Shown: positions 43,380 to 52,811, counted from the first letter of the stretch. The stretch: DNA of 64,000 nt from Arthrobacter sp. Leaf137 (GCF_001423525.1 NZ_LMOI01000019.1:1-64000); one strand, 5' to 3'. Numbers and translations: made by a program. The notes: generated by a model not told the origin, from the sequence alone.

Positions 43380-44573
43380 CTAGCTGCTGGCTGCCCAGCC
43401 GCAGCCCCACGGCTGCAGGCCGCGCTGCGCGTACACGCGGTTCGCGATGTCGATCTGCTGTGCCTTGGTGGCCAGGCTGGCGTTGGGGGCGTAGGCCCCG
43501 CCGCCGGCGCCGATCCACGTCCGGATGTCGAACTGCAGGCCGCCGTAGTAGCCGTTGCCGCTGTTGATGCTCCAGTTTCCGGTGGACTCGCACTGGGCGA
43601 TCTTGTCCCACATGGCTTCGTTCATCATGGCCGGAGCAGCAGCGCCGGTGTTGCTGCCGGCGGCCGGGGCCGCAGCGGCCTGGGCGACGGGCTTTGCCTT
43701 GGTGCCGACCGTGACCTTCTCAGCGACAGGCTGGACGGCTACGGCTTCAGAGACGAGGGTGCGGGAGGCTTCACGGCCGTCCACGAGGACCAGCTTGAAG
43801 GTCTTCTCCAGCTTGCCCGCAGCGCCTGCCTGGGTGACTTCCTTCTCGCCCTTGAGCATCTCGGCGTCTTCGGTGGTCACGGTCTCGAAGGGGACGTCCT
43901 CGGTGGTTTTCGCCGTCTGGCCGTTATCAACGCGGGACACTTTGATCACCATGTTGTTGACGACGTGCGCGTTGGCGGGCTGGGAGGTCCTGTCGTTGGC
44001 GCCGATGGTCAGCCCGGCGCCCTGGAGCACGTCGCCTACAGTGGCCGCGGTGGTGGTGGTGGTGTTCACCTTGCCATCGGCGACGATGCTGACGGACTTG
44101 GGGGTGGAGATGGACACGAAGGAGCCGGCAAGTGCGAGCTGCGCGTCCTTGGGAACGGACAGCGATGAGGTGCTGGCCACGCCGAGTTCGGTGACCAGGC
44201 CTGCGACGTCCTGCGCGGTGGTACTGACCGTTTTTTCTGCTCCGTCGAGGCTGACCTTGACTTCCTTGGCCTGGTTGACGTTAATGACGGTTCCGTTGTG
44301 GACCGAGGCGTCGATGGCTGGGGAAACCCTGTCTGCGGGCTTCAGTTCGATGTTGGCGCCCTTGACGACCTGGCCTACGGTGCCGCCGAAGGTCTGGACG
44401 GAAGAGACCTTGCCATCAACGTTGAGCGTGACGGTTTTGTTATTGCCGACGAAGGCTACGAGCCCCGCTACCAGGGTGCACAGCACCAGCAGCTGGGCTC
44501 CAACCTTGAAAAAGCTGATCTTGCCATCCGATGTGAAGAACTTGACCACGATTGCCCGTAACTTTAGGTCCAT
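43380..44573 (-). CDS. rpfB: RpfB-like resuscitation-promoting factor
   Basis: A 397-residue secreted or membrane-anchored muralytic factor. An N-terminal hydrophobic helix (~25-45) is followed by repeated DUF348 modules (~46-210), a G5 domain (~215-295, with EDVPFETVTTEDAEML), an Ala-rich linker, and the C-terminal Rpf lysozyme-like domain (~318-397). The catalytic Glu is in AQCESTGNWSINSG, and a cysteine pair is present (AQCES and PWGCGW). It cleaves peptidoglycan and promotes resuscitation from dormancy. The start at 44573 has no clear ribosome binding site. The ~190-nt leader carries a terminator-like hairpin. Confidence 0.92.
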   Translation of the reverse strand: MDLKLRAIVVKFFTSDGKISFFKVGAQLLVLCTLVAGLVAFVGNNKTVTLNVDGKVSSVQTFGGTVGQVVKGANIELKPADRVSPAIDASVHNGTVINVNQAKEVKVSLDGAEKTVSTTAQDVAGLVTELGVASTSSLSVPKDAQLALAGSFVSISTPKSVSIVADGKVNTTTTTAATVGDVLQGAGLTIGANDRTSQPANAHVVNNMVIKVSRVDNGQTAKTTEDVPFETVTTEDAEMLKGEKEVTQAGAAGKLEKTFKLVLVDGREASRTLVSEAVAVQPVAEKVTVGTKAKPVAQAAAAPAAGSNTGAAAPAMMNEAMWDKIAQCESTGNWSINSGNGYYGGLQFDIRTWIGAGGGAYAPNASLATKAQQIDIANRVYAQRGLQPWGCGWAASS

Positions 44574-44596
44574 CCGGGCACGGGGATTTGCGCAGT

Positions 44597-44634
44597 AAAA
44601 TGCCCGGCACCGCCTTTGAGCAGCAGTCCGGGCA
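44597..44634 (-). terminator. Terminator-like hairpin inside the Rpf leader (possible attenuator)
   Basis: On the minus strand TGCCCGG, a 20-nt loop, then CCGGGCA are followed directly by TTTTA (44600-44596). It lies only 23 bp upstream of the Rpf start and downstream of the predicted promoter. An intrinsic terminator at this position suggests conditional termination. Confidence 0.5.
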
Positions 44635-44760
44635 CCTTTGCGCCGCCTGCTTCCCGACAGCGGCCATGTCGGAACGGGGTCCCGGCATGTGATGCTGAAA
44701 AGGAAGCGAAATTACCCGTTGGCCTTCCCCGACCCCGGCTAATAGTTTTCCACTGTAACC
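44635..44760 (-). other. Structured leader of the Rpf gene (possible riboswitch aptamer)
   Basis: Between the predicted promoter and the terminator-like hairpin is GC-rich leader RNA. It contains a TTCCGACA/TGTCGGGAA hairpin (44651-44674) and GGGGAAGGCC-rich sequence. Rpf-type genes in Streptomyces are preceded by c-di-AMP (ydaO) riboswitches. Only fragments here resemble that motif, so the assignment is speculative. Confidence 0.3.
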
Positions 44761-44765
44761 GTAGC

Positions 44766-44803
44766 GTTATAAACGGACCAACAAATTTGCATACCACGTA
44801 TGC
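44766..44803 (-). promoter_or_regulatory. Predicted Rpf promoter with overlapping 15-bp palindrome
   Basis: TATAAC (44771-44766 on the minus strand) is a good -10. The expected -35 position falls inside the perfect palindrome GCATACcacGTATGC (44789-44803), a likely repressor operator. No strong -35 consensus is present. Confidence 0.45.
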
Positions 44804-44830
44804 CTTAAAGGTTCCTCAATGTGACTCTTC

Positions 44831-45739
44831 TCAGCCCCAGGATCCGTATGCCCGCACCGTATTAGAGCTGATCCGGGTGCACAGTTCCGCGAGGTCCGTG
44901 CCTGTCAATTCGGCCATGGCCCGGACGGTGTAAGGCACCATATAGCTGGCGTTGGGCCGGCCCCGGTGCGGATGCGGGGTCAGGAACGGGGCATCCGTTT
45001 CCACCAGGACAAGTTCCGGGTATGCGACCGCGAGCGCGGACCGCAGGTTGGCCGCGTTCCGGAAGGTCAGTGTTCCGGCGAACGACATATACCAGCCCTC
45101 GCGGTTGCAGATGGCGGCAAGCTCCTCATCGCCGGAAAAGCAATGGAATACCACCCGGTCCGGAGCGCCCTCTTCCGCCAGAACCTGCACCACGTCGGCA
45201 TGTGCGTCCCGGTCATGGATCTGGAGGGTGAGGTCCAGCCGTTTGGCGATGTCAATGTGCCGCCGGAACGAGTACCGCTGGTGGGCCAGCCCCTCGCCTT
45301 CCGTGCGGAAGAAGTCGAGGCCTGTCTCGCCAATGGCACGGATCCGCGGGTGGGCTGCCAACTGCTCTATCTCGGCGAGGGCGTCTTCGAGTTCGCCGCG
45401 GGCGGCATATTCCGGAGCATCATTGGGGTGCAGCGCCACAGCGCCCAGCAACCGGTCATCCTGCTGCACCGTCTGAAGGGTGAACCGCGACGATTCCAGG
45501 TCGCAGCCCACCTGGACTGCCCCCTGGACACCGACGGCGGCAGCGGCATCCAGGGCCGCGGTTATTCCCACCGGCCCTTTCCCATCAGGAAAATCCAGGT
45601 GCGTGTGGTTATCCATCACGGGTACCGGCAGCGGTTCGGGCGCTGGCGGATATTCGCGTTTGGGGGATGCCGCGGCACTCTGGGAACCGCCCGTTGAGGG
45701 TTCGCGGTAGGCATCGGGGGTCTGCGGACTGCACATCAC
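44831..45739 (-). CDS. tatD: TatD family metal-dependent hydrolase/DNase
   Basis: A 302-residue TIM-barrel hydrolase. Metal ligands are all visible: DNHTHLDF near residue 43, GETGLDFF near 137, QIHDRDAH near 172, VVFHCFSG near 198, and VETDAPFLTPHPH near 245. Members are 3'-5' exonucleases. The ~40-residue Pro/Ser-rich N-terminal extension is unusual; the true start could also be GTG or ATG nearer residue 40 (VMDNHTH). The tandem ATG at 45739/45736 follows GGAG. Confidence 0.92.
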   Translation of the reverse strand: MMCSPQTPDAYREPSTGGSQSAAASPKREYPPAPEPLPVPVMDNHTHLDFPDGKGPVGITAALDAAAAVGVQGAVQVGCDLESSRFTLQTVQQDDRLLGAVALHPNDAPEYAARGELEDALAEIEQLAAHPRIRAIGETGLDFFRTEGEGLAHQRYSFRRHIDIAKRLDLTLQIHDRDAHADVVQVLAEEGAPDRVVFHCFSGDEELAAICNREGWYMSFAGTLTFRNAANLRSALAVAYPELVLVETDAPFLTPHPHRGRPNASYMVPYTVRAMAELTGTDLAELCTRISSNTVRAYGSWG

Positions 45740-45898
45740 TCCAGCCTAACGGCGGATGGCACCACGATTTCGCCGGAACTCTATGCCAGGCCAGGCAGTT
45801 GTGTTAGTAGTCTGGTGGGAGCACATGAGAACGCCCACCGACGGGCGAAGGCAGGCTTGCTGTCCCGTCCAGGTGAAACCCGGGCTGAAAGGTTGCCG

Positions 45899-47050
45899 AT
45901 GGAATCCTACCGACGCACTGCCAACGATGTGAGCGCTGCGAACCGCAACCTGGCGGGCGTTTCCGATCCCGTCAGCCACCTGAACGGGCACCGTGCCGCC
46001 GCCATGGCTGCGGACTCGTTCCACGACGCCAGCCAGCGGATCCTCAGTACTGTCAACACGGTGATCGACGGGAAGTCCGACGCCGCGGAGCTTGCGTTGA
46101 CCGTCCTGCTCGCCCAGGGCCACCTGCTGCTGGAAGACGTTCCAGGCGTCGGCAAAACCCTGTTGGCCAAAACGCTTGCCAAAACCATTGACTGCACCGT
46201 CAGCCGTATCCAGTTCACGCCGGACCTGCTCCCTTCCGACGTGACCGGCGTGTCCATCTACAACCAGTCATCCCGGCTCTTCGAGTTCCGTCCGGGTGCG
46301 GTTTTTGCCAATATCGTCATCGGCGACGAGATCAACCGGGCGTCAGCGAAAACCCAGTCCGCCCTCCTCGAATGCATGGAAGAGCACCAGGTGACGGTGG
46401 ACGGCACTTCCTACCGGCTCGACGAACCGTTCATGGTGGTTGCCACCCAGAACCCCATCGAGATGGAAGGCACATACCCGCTGCCCGAGGCCCAGCGGGA
46501 CAGGTTCATGGCAAGGATCTCCATGGGCTACCCGGACAAGGACGCCGAAATCGAGATGCTCGAAACCCATCAGGCGGCCTCCCCGCTGGCCAAGGTCTCG
46601 GCCGTGGTCACCGCTGCGGAGGTAGCGGCCATGATCACCACCGTCCAGCAGGTGTACGTCTCGCAGGCCGTGAAGGAATACACCGTGTCCGTCGGCAGGG
46701 CCACCAGGGAAAGCCCACTCCTGCGGTTGGGGGCCAGTCCGCGATCCATGCTGCAGTTGCTTCGCGCGGCGAAGGCAACCGCCGCCCTGGACGCCCGCGA
46801 CTTCGTCCTCCCCGACGACGTGGTCCAGGTGGCCGAGGCTGTCCTGGCGCACCGGATCATCCTGGACCGCAAGGCGGCCGGGGCCGGCGAAACGGCACAC
46901 ACCGTGCTGCAGGGCATCCTGTCGCGGCTCCCGGTCCCGCAGGCACCCGCAGGCGCCGGCAACACGGCGGGTGCGGGCACAGCCGCCGGAACACGGAGCC
47001 AGGCCGCCCGGAATGCCGCGTCCGTGGCAGGTTCGGGCAGGAACCGCTAA
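45899..47050 (+). CDS. MoxR family AAA+ ATPase
   Basis: A 383-residue chaperone-like ATPase: Walker A EDVPGVGKTLLAKTLAK near residue 80, Walker B IGDEINRASAKTQSALLE near 142, and ATQNPIEMEGTYPLPEAQRDRF sensor region near 185. The C-terminal lid is followed by an Ala/Gly-rich tail. MoxR proteins act with DUF58 and transglutaminase partners, which follow here. The ATG at 45899 has GAAAGG upstream; the 28-residue longer frame lacks a site. It is divergent from tatD. Confidence 0.93.
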   Translation: MESYRRTANDVSAANRNLAGVSDPVSHLNGHRAAAMAADSFHDASQRILSTVNTVIDGKSDAAELALTVLLAQGHLLLEDVPGVGKTLLAKTLAKTIDCTVSRIQFTPDLLPSDVTGVSIYNQSSRLFEFRPGAVFANIVIGDEINRASAKTQSALLECMEEHQVTVDGTSYRLDEPFMVVATQNPIEMEGTYPLPEAQRDRFMARISMGYPDKDAEIEMLETHQAASPLAKVSAVVTAAEVAAMITTVQQVYVSQAVKEYTVSVGRATRESPLLRLGASPRSMLQLLRAAKATAALDARDFVLPDDVVQVAEAVLAHRIILDRKAAGAGETAHTVLQGILSRLPVPQAPAGAGNTAGAGTAAGTRSQAARNAASVAGSGRNR

Positions 47051-47060
47051 GCGGTACGCC

Positions 47061-48527
47061 ATGGCCCTCCTGGACAGACTGCCCCAGCACCTCTTCACCG
47101 CGCGGGGGTGGGGCATGCTTGCTGCCGGGGGCTTCACCCTGGCCGCCGCCCAGATCATGGGACGCAGGGACCTCCTGACCCTCAGCATCCTGCTGCTGGT
47201 CCTCCCCTTGGTTTCGCTGGCCGGTATCCGGTTAGTGAAGCCCCGCTTCCGGGTGTACCGGGAGTTCCATCCTTCGCCGGTGGAGACGTCCTCCCCCACC
47301 ACCGTGCGCCTTGCCGTGGCGCGGTCCGGTGCAGGCAGCGGCCGGGCCAGCATGGAGGAACGCCTGCCGCCGCGGTTCGGTTCTTCGCCCGCGTTCCGGT
47401 TTCCCTCGCGTACGGCCTCCGGCGGTACCAGCCGGTATGAATACCACCTGCGTTCGGAGCAGCGCGGCCAATTCCGCATTGGGCCGGTCACCGCCGAGTT
47501 CACGGACCCCTTCGGGCTGTCGCTTCACCGCCAGTCCATCGACGACGGCGACACGCTCACCGTGACGCCTGCCGCCGTCGTGCTCCCCGCTACCGGCCTG
47601 GCCGGCGCGCGCGGGAACGACGGCGTGACGGCAACCAGGACCCGCGCCAACCCCAGCGACGACGACGTCATGACGCGCGAATACCGTCACGGCGACCCCA
47701 TGCGTAGGGTCCACTGGGCGGCCACCGCCCGGCATGGCTCGCTGATGGTCCGCCAGGAAGAATCCGTCACGACTCCGGAGGCCACGATTATCCTGGACCA
47801 CCGGTACGGAGCATTCTCCAGCGGTTCCACCGCAGCCGCCGGCCAGGCCGGCCAAGCCAGCCAGGACGGGCACACCATGATGACCAGCCGGACGTTCGAA
47901 TGGTCGGTGGTGGCGGCCATGTCCATCAGCGCACACCTCGCCGAGCGGAACTACGGCCTGCGCTTCCTGGACGTCCGCGGCGAGCCCGCCTTCCTGCATT
48001 CGCCCTCGGCGCCGGAACCGGAGTCAGAGGAATACGGCGGCGCGTCAGGGCTCCAGTCCATCGCAGAGAGCCTCGCTGCCATCCAGCTCACGGGGCCGCA
48101 CCACGCTCGGACCAGTGGCAGGTTCCGGCCGTCCTCCGGCCCGGGTTCCGCTGCAGCGCTGCTGCGCCCCCGCAGCCGCAATGGCCAGGATGCGGGACCG
48201 GCGGCATTCGACGACCGGCTCATGGACAAGCTGGCCGCACACCGCATGCGCGGGCCGCTGATTGCGGTCCTGGGCCGCATCTCGCCCGAGGAGGCAACCG
48301 CCCTGGCACCCGCAGCCAGTTACGGAACCAACGCCTTTGCCGTCATCGTGGCTGAGAAACCCGAAGACTTCTCGCCCGCGCTGGAGACCCTGCGACAGGG
48401 CGGATGGCGCGCCGTGGCCGTCCCGGCATCCGTGGGCACCGCTGCCGCCTGGGGATCGTTCGACCAGGACGTGCCGTTGCCCGCGCCCTCCAGCGACGCC
48501 AGCCGCGGGGCGGGGGTGGTCCGGTGA
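47061..48527 (+). CDS. DUF58 (vWA-like) membrane protein
   Basis: A 488-residue protein. Two N-terminal membrane helices (~13-55) precede a beta-rich region with GPVTAEFTDPFGLS near 150, followed by the DUF58 signature REYRHGDPMRRVHWAATARHG near 212. A long low-complexity C-terminus follows. DUF58 proteins partner with MoxR and are thought to help assemble or activate extracytoplasmic complexes. The start at 47061 lies 10 bp after moxR, and the end overlaps the next gene by 4 bp. Confidence 0.88.
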   Translation: MALLDRLPQHLFTARGWGMLAAGGFTLAAAQIMGRRDLLTLSILLLVLPLVSLAGIRLVKPRFRVYREFHPSPVETSSPTTVRLAVARSGAGSGRASMEERLPPRFGSSPAFRFPSRTASGGTSRYEYHLRSEQRGQFRIGPVTAEFTDPFGLSLHRQSIDDGDTLTVTPAAVVLPATGLAGARGNDGVTATRTRANPSDDDVMTREYRHGDPMRRVHWAATARHGSLMVRQEESVTTPEATIILDHRYGAFSSGSTAAAGQAGQASQDGHTMMTSRTFEWSVVAAMSISAHLAERNYGLRFLDVRGEPAFLHSPSAPEPESEEYGGASGLQSIAESLAAIQLTGPHHARTSGRFRPSSGPGSAAALLRPRSRNGQDAGPAAFDDRLMDKLAAHRMRGPLIAVLGRISPEEATALAPAASYGTNAFAVIVAEKPEDFSPALETLRQGGWRAVAVPASVGTAAAWGSFDQDVPLPAPSSDASRGAGVVR

Positions 48528-51070
48528 CCATGGCGCCGGCCCGGACCCCGGGAACGGGTACCCAGGGCCCACCGACTGACGGGGCAAGGCCCGCCCGCGT
48601 GGGCGCCTACCCCTGGGCCATGGCCGCAGCCATCGTGCTGGCAGTCTGCGGGGCTGCCCTGTCCCTGAATGGGGTCCTGCGCGGCTGGGCCTGGTATTGG
48701 CCGGCGGCAACCACCGTGGGCGCGGTGGGCTTTACCCTCGCCGGGCTTCGGGCACTGCGCGCAGCACCGCTGCTGGTCACCGCGGGCGGCTTCCTCTCGC
48801 TGGGGGCCATCCTCACCCTGACGTTCTTCCGCGGGTCAAGCATTCTGGGCGTGATTCCCAGCGCCGCAACGTTTTCCGACGTCAGCCAGCTGATCCGCCG
48901 TGCCAGCGAAACCGTCCTGTCAGAGACGGCCCCCGTTGCACCCAACGTGGGCATCGTCATGGTGATCTGCGCCGTCCTTGGACTGGCAGTGATCCTGGTG
49001 GATGCCCTGGCCGTCCCGCTCGGAATGCCGGCGGCCACTGGCGTGGGGCTGCTGGCCATCCTGGTGGTGCCGGCAATGATCAAGCCGCAAAGCGTCGGCT
49101 TCTGGGGATTCGTTGCAACGGTGGCCGGATACCTGATGATCCTGGCCTGCAGCCAATGGTTTGCCCCCGACTTCCGCAGCCAGGGCGGGGCTGCACGGAA
49201 CCCGGGGCAGCTTCGCCGGGCCGTTCTCACCGGTGCCGTGGCGCTGGCCGCCACCCTGGTGGTACCGCTGGCTGTCCCCGGCTTCGACCAGGGCACCTTC
49301 CCGCAAGGCTCCCGGCTCAATCCGTGGGGAACCGGAACCGGCCTGAATCCCATGATCACCCTGGGAAACAGCCTGAGGACACCGGACGGCAGCGGCCGGA
49401 TCACCTACGCCACCAGCGCCACCGCTCCCCTGTACCTGAGGTCCGTCACGGTGGACCATTTCGACGGCGAATCATGGGGCCCGGACGATCGCACCGCATC
49501 GCGGCTGCCGCTGGGCGGACCGATCGATCCCGGCTATGCGGTCCTCGCCGACGAACAGCAGCAGGTTACGGCCATTGACACCGGCACGTTCAGCAGCCCG
49601 TACCTTCCGGCCCCCTACGCCCCGGAAACCGTCCGCGGCCTCAACGGCCGGTGGACCTGGGACCCCGCGACACTGAGCATCAAAGGCTCCGACGCCACAG
49701 CCTCCCGGCGCCAGGAGTACGTGGTGACATCGTCGGTGCCCAACCTGACGGCCGCGTTGCTGGAGCAGTCTTCCGCTCCAGTGCGGGACGTTCCGGACGA
49801 CTTCACGCGGATCCCCGGGAACGTGCCGGAAATCGTCCGGACCACCGCCGGGCGCGTGGCCGGTGCGGGCGCCACGCCATATGAGAAAGCCATGGCCATC
49901 CAGCGCTACCTGCGCTCATCGGAGTTCACGTATTCCCTGCAGTCGCCCGTGCAGGGCGGCTATGACGGCAACGGCCTGTCAGTCCTGTCCGACTTTTTGG
50001 AGCAGAAGAGCGGATACTGCATCCACTACGCCTCGGCAATGGCGGTAATGGCGCGGTTGGAGGGGATCCCCAGCCGGATCGCGGTGGGGTATGCGCCGGG
50101 GAGGCTGACCGGTGCCACGGTAACTGTGGCCGGCCAGGGCGAGCTTTCGGAGTACGAGGTGGACGCTCGGGACGCGCACGCCTGGCCGGAGCTGTACTTC
50201 CAGGGGCTGGGCTGGGTGCCGTTCGAGCCCACGCCGTCCCGTGGCGTGGTGCCGGACTACGCCAGCGAAACCGCGTCCCCTGCCGCGCCGGGCTCTGTTG
50301 AGAACAATGATGACCTCGTCCCCGATCCCGCCCCGGCTCCGACCCCGGCTCCCAGTGCCACCCCGGTACCGGCCCCCGGCGTTGGCGGCGGAAGCACTGA
50401 TGCCGGCGCGCAGGTGCTGCCATGGCTGCTGGGAACGGGTGGCGTGCTGGGCGTGCTCCTGCTCGCGGCGTCACCGCGGCTGGTGCGCACCGGAATCCGT
50501 TCGCGGCGCCTCCGGCCAAGAAACGCCGCTGATGCAGTTCCGCTGGCATGGAGCGAGATGCTGGACCTTGGCCGGGACTACGGGCTCCCGGCCGGCTCCA
50601 GTGAATCACCGCGCGCCTACGCGTCGCGCCTGCGGACTTCGCTGCTGGGCGAGCCGGACGGCATGGATGAGGCGGCGCACCGTGCGGTTGCCGCCGTCAC
50701 GGCGGCCTTCGAACGGCGCAGGTACGGCCGGCCGCCGGAGCAGGATGACGGTCCTGCGGAACCCGACGCCGGTTCGTCCGGCACCGGGCGCGTTGCGGAT
50801 TCGCATGGCGCCGCCACAGCGCCTGGACAGTTGGGGCCGCTCGAGGATTCGCTGCGGGCCAACGCAACACTGCTGCAGCGGTGTCGGGCCAGGTGGCTGC
50901 CGCCCTCCGTCATGGGCCGCCTGGGCAGGCTCGCCACGGCTCCATTCAGGCTCGCAGGCCAGGCGTGGACGCGGCGCGCAGAGACCAGCGCAGAAGCCGC
51001 CGTGCGCGCCCGCCCGGCCGGGCCGGGCCGGACTGCGCACGGCGGCTTCCACGAGCAGGAAGGCAACTGA
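48524..51070 (+). CDS. Transglutaminase-like membrane protein (TgpA type)
   Basis: An 848-residue protein. Six or so N-terminal membrane helices (~25-260) are followed by an extracellular domain with the transglutaminase core. The catalytic Cys is in KSGYCIHYASAMAVMAR near 505, and the His in DARDAHAWPELYF near 550. A Pro-rich linker (~600-630), one more helix (~640-660) and a cytoplasmic tail follow. The architecture resembles TgpA/DUF4129 proteins linked to MoxR-DUF58. The GTG at 48524 overlaps the DUF58 stop (GTGA); the ATG at 48530 is an alternative. Confidence 0.9.
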   Translation: MTMAPARTPGTGTQGPPTDGARPARVGAYPWAMAAAIVLAVCGAALSLNGVLRGWAWYWPAATTVGAVGFTLAGLRALRAAPLLVTAGGFLSLGAILTLTFFRGSSILGVIPSAATFSDVSQLIRRASETVLSETAPVAPNVGIVMVICAVLGLAVILVDALAVPLGMPAATGVGLLAILVVPAMIKPQSVGFWGFVATVAGYLMILACSQWFAPDFRSQGGAARNPGQLRRAVLTGAVALAATLVVPLAVPGFDQGTFPQGSRLNPWGTGTGLNPMITLGNSLRTPDGSGRITYATSATAPLYLRSVTVDHFDGESWGPDDRTASRLPLGGPIDPGYAVLADEQQQVTAIDTGTFSSPYLPAPYAPETVRGLNGRWTWDPATLSIKGSDATASRRQEYVVTSSVPNLTAALLEQSSAPVRDVPDDFTRIPGNVPEIVRTTAGRVAGAGATPYEKAMAIQRYLRSSEFTYSLQSPVQGGYDGNGLSVLSDFLEQKSGYCIHYASAMAVMARLEGIPSRIAVGYAPGRLTGATVTVAGQGELSEYEVDARDAHAWPELYFQGLGWVPFEPTPSRGVVPDYASETASPAAPGSVENNDDLVPDPAPAPTPAPSATPVPAPGVGGGSTDAGAQVLPWLLGTGGVLGVLLLAASPRLVRTGIRSRRLRPRNAADAVPLAWSEMLDLGRDYGLPAGSSESPRAYASRLRTSLLGEPDGMDEAAHRAVAAVTAAFERRRYGRPPEQDDGPAEPDAGSSGTGRVADSHGAATAPGQLGPLEDSLRANATLLQRCRARWLPPSVMGRLGRLATAPFRLAGQAWTRRAETSAEAAVRARPAGPGRTAHGGFHEQEGN

Positions 51071-51091
51071 CTAAGGCGATCCCGCCACGTT

Positions 51092-51111
51092 CGCCGGCCC
51101 TCCTGCCGGCG
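51092..51111. terminator. Short hairpin between convergent transglutaminase gene and gabD
   Basis: CGCCGGC (51092-51098) pairs with GCCGGCG (51105-51111) around a 6-nt loop. It lies 22 bp and 7 bp past the two convergent stop codons. No T-tract is visible, so termination is likely but not certain. Confidence 0.5.
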
Positions 51112-51117
51112 CAGAGA

Positions 51118-52617
51118 TCAGCCCGCGCAGGGGTCGGCGATGCCGATGTACTGGGTGTAGAGGTACTCCTCGATGCCTTCGAGCCCACCTTCACGTCCCA
51201 GGCCGGACTGCTTGACGCCGCCGAACGGCGCCGCGGCGTTGGAAATCACCCCGGCGTTCAGGCCGAGCATGCCGGTTTCGAGGCGTTCACCCATCCGGAT
51301 ACCCCGGTTGAGGTCCTTGGTGAAGACGTACGCCACCAGGCCATATTCGGTGTTGTTGGCCAGGCGTACGGCGTCGTCCTCGCTGGAGAACGTGATGATG
51401 GGGGCCACCGGGCCGAAGATCTCCTCCGACAGGATCCGGGTGCCTTCGCTGACTCCCGAGAGGATGGTCGGCTGGTAAAAGTAGCCCGGGCCGTCCACCG
51501 GCGCGCCGCCCAGTACAGCCTTCGCGCCGGAGGCAACGGCGTCGGAAACCAGTTCGTGGACCTTATCCCGGCTCTTGGCATCGATCAGCGGGCCCACCTT
51601 GGACTCGGGCTCGGTGCCGCGGGCAGTGGTCATCTCCTTCATCTTCGCGGCGAACTTCTCCGCAAATTCGGTGGCGACGGACTCGTGCACGATGAACCGG
51701 TTGGCAGCGGTGCAGGCCTCACCCATGTTGCGCAGCTTGGCCAGCATTGCACCGGCGACGGCCGCGTCCAGGTCAGCATCCTCGAAGACGACGAACGGGG
51801 CGTTGCCGCCGAGTTCCATCGAGGTCCGGAGCACGGTTTCAGACGCATCGGCAAGCAACCGGCGGCCCACTTCGGTGGACCCGGTGAAGGAAAGCTTCCG
51901 CAGCCGGGAGTCTTTGATCAGCGGACCGGTCGTGGCGCCGGCCGTGGACGTGGGAATGACGTTCAGGACACCGGCGGGCAGTCCGGCTTCCTGCATCACG
52001 GCGGCGAACAGCTGCGAAGTCAGCGGCGTCAGGTTGGCCGATTTCAGGACCATGGTGCAGCCGGCGGCGACGGCCGGTGCGATCTTGCGGGTGGCCATGG
52101 CCAGCGGGAAGTTCCACGGCGTGATCAGCAGGCACGGGCCAACGGGCTTCTTGGTCACCAGCAGGCGGGACTTGCCGTCCGGGGCAACGGAGTAGCGGCC
52201 GAACGCGCGGACAGCTTCCTCGGAGAACCAGCGCAGGAACTCTGCACCGTAGGTGACCTCGCCGCGGGCCTCGGCCAGGGGCTTGCCCATCTCCATGGTC
52301 ATCAGCAGCGCGAAGTCCTCGGCACGCTCAGTCACAAGCTCGAAAGCCCGGCGCAGGATCTCCCCACGCTCGCGCGGCGGAACCTTTGCCCAGGACTCCT
52401 GTGCAGCCACCGCTGCGTCCAAGGCCGCGGCACCGTCTTCGGCGCCGGCGTCGGCAATGCTCAGCAGCACCTTGCCGGTGGCGGGATCCTCGACGTCGAA
52501 CGTCTTGCCGGAAGCGGCATCACGCCACTCGCCATTGATCAGCAAACCGGTGGGAACGGAGGCCAGAAGCCGGCTTTCACGGTCGGCGGTAACAGCGGCC
52601 TGTGCAGTAACAGTCAC
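51118..52617 (-). CDS. gabD: NAD(P)-dependent succinate-semialdehyde dehydrogenase
   Basis: A 499-residue aldehyde dehydrogenase that most resembles succinate-semialdehyde dehydrogenases (GabD), oxidising succinic semialdehyde to succinate in GABA degradation. Motifs: ITPWNFPLAMATRKIAPA near 167, the nucleotide loop SFTGSTEVGRRLL near 243, the catalytic Glu in MELGGNAPF near 268, and the catalytic Cys in MGEACTAANRF near 300. The GTG at 52617 has GAGGGAG. The upstream region has a 16-bp palindrome. The precise substrate is inferred. Confidence 0.85.
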   Translation of the reverse strand: MTVTAQAAVTADRESRLLASVPTGLLINGEWRDAASGKTFDVEDPATGKVLLSIADAGAEDGAAALDAAVAAQESWAKVPPRERGEILRRAFELVTERAEDFALLMTMEMGKPLAEARGEVTYGAEFLRWFSEEAVRAFGRYSVAPDGKSRLLVTKKPVGPCLLITPWNFPLAMATRKIAPAVAAGCTMVLKSANLTPLTSQLFAAVMQEAGLPAGVLNVIPTSTAGATTGPLIKDSRLRKLSFTGSTEVGRRLLADASETVLRTSMELGGNAPFVVFEDADLDAAVAGAMLAKLRNMGEACTAANRFIVHESVATEFAEKFAAKMKEMTTARGTEPESKVGPLIDAKSRDKVHELVSDAVASGAKAVLGGAPVDGPGYFYQPTILSGVSEGTRILSEEIFGPVAPIITFSSEDDAVRLANNTEYGLVAYVFTKDLNRGIRMGERLETGMLGLNAGVISNAAAPFGGVKQSGLGREGGLEGIEEYLYTQYIGIADPCAG

Positions 52618-52758
52618 GATGACTCCCTCGTCAGTAGGGTTGTGGCGGCCGTGGTGTCCTGCCGTTGCGGCGGAGCGTCGGAGGCCGATTAACTGTCACA
52701 CTACTGCGGGCACGGAGGAGGGGTCTACGCTCCGGCGCACTGCCCCATCACGGGTTTA

Positions 52759-52774
52759 CTGTGCAGCTGCACAG
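52759..52774. promoter_or_regulatory. 16-bp perfect palindrome CTGTGCAGCTGCACAG upstream of gabD
   Basis: CTGTGCAGCTGCACAG is a perfect palindrome about 140 bp upstream of the gabD start and just beyond the rsmI 3' end. It looks like a repressor operator. The cognate regulator is not in the window. Confidence 0.45.
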
Positions 52775-52811
52775 CACTTTCCACCACGGGCCGGACGGGT
52801 TCGAGCTGGGC

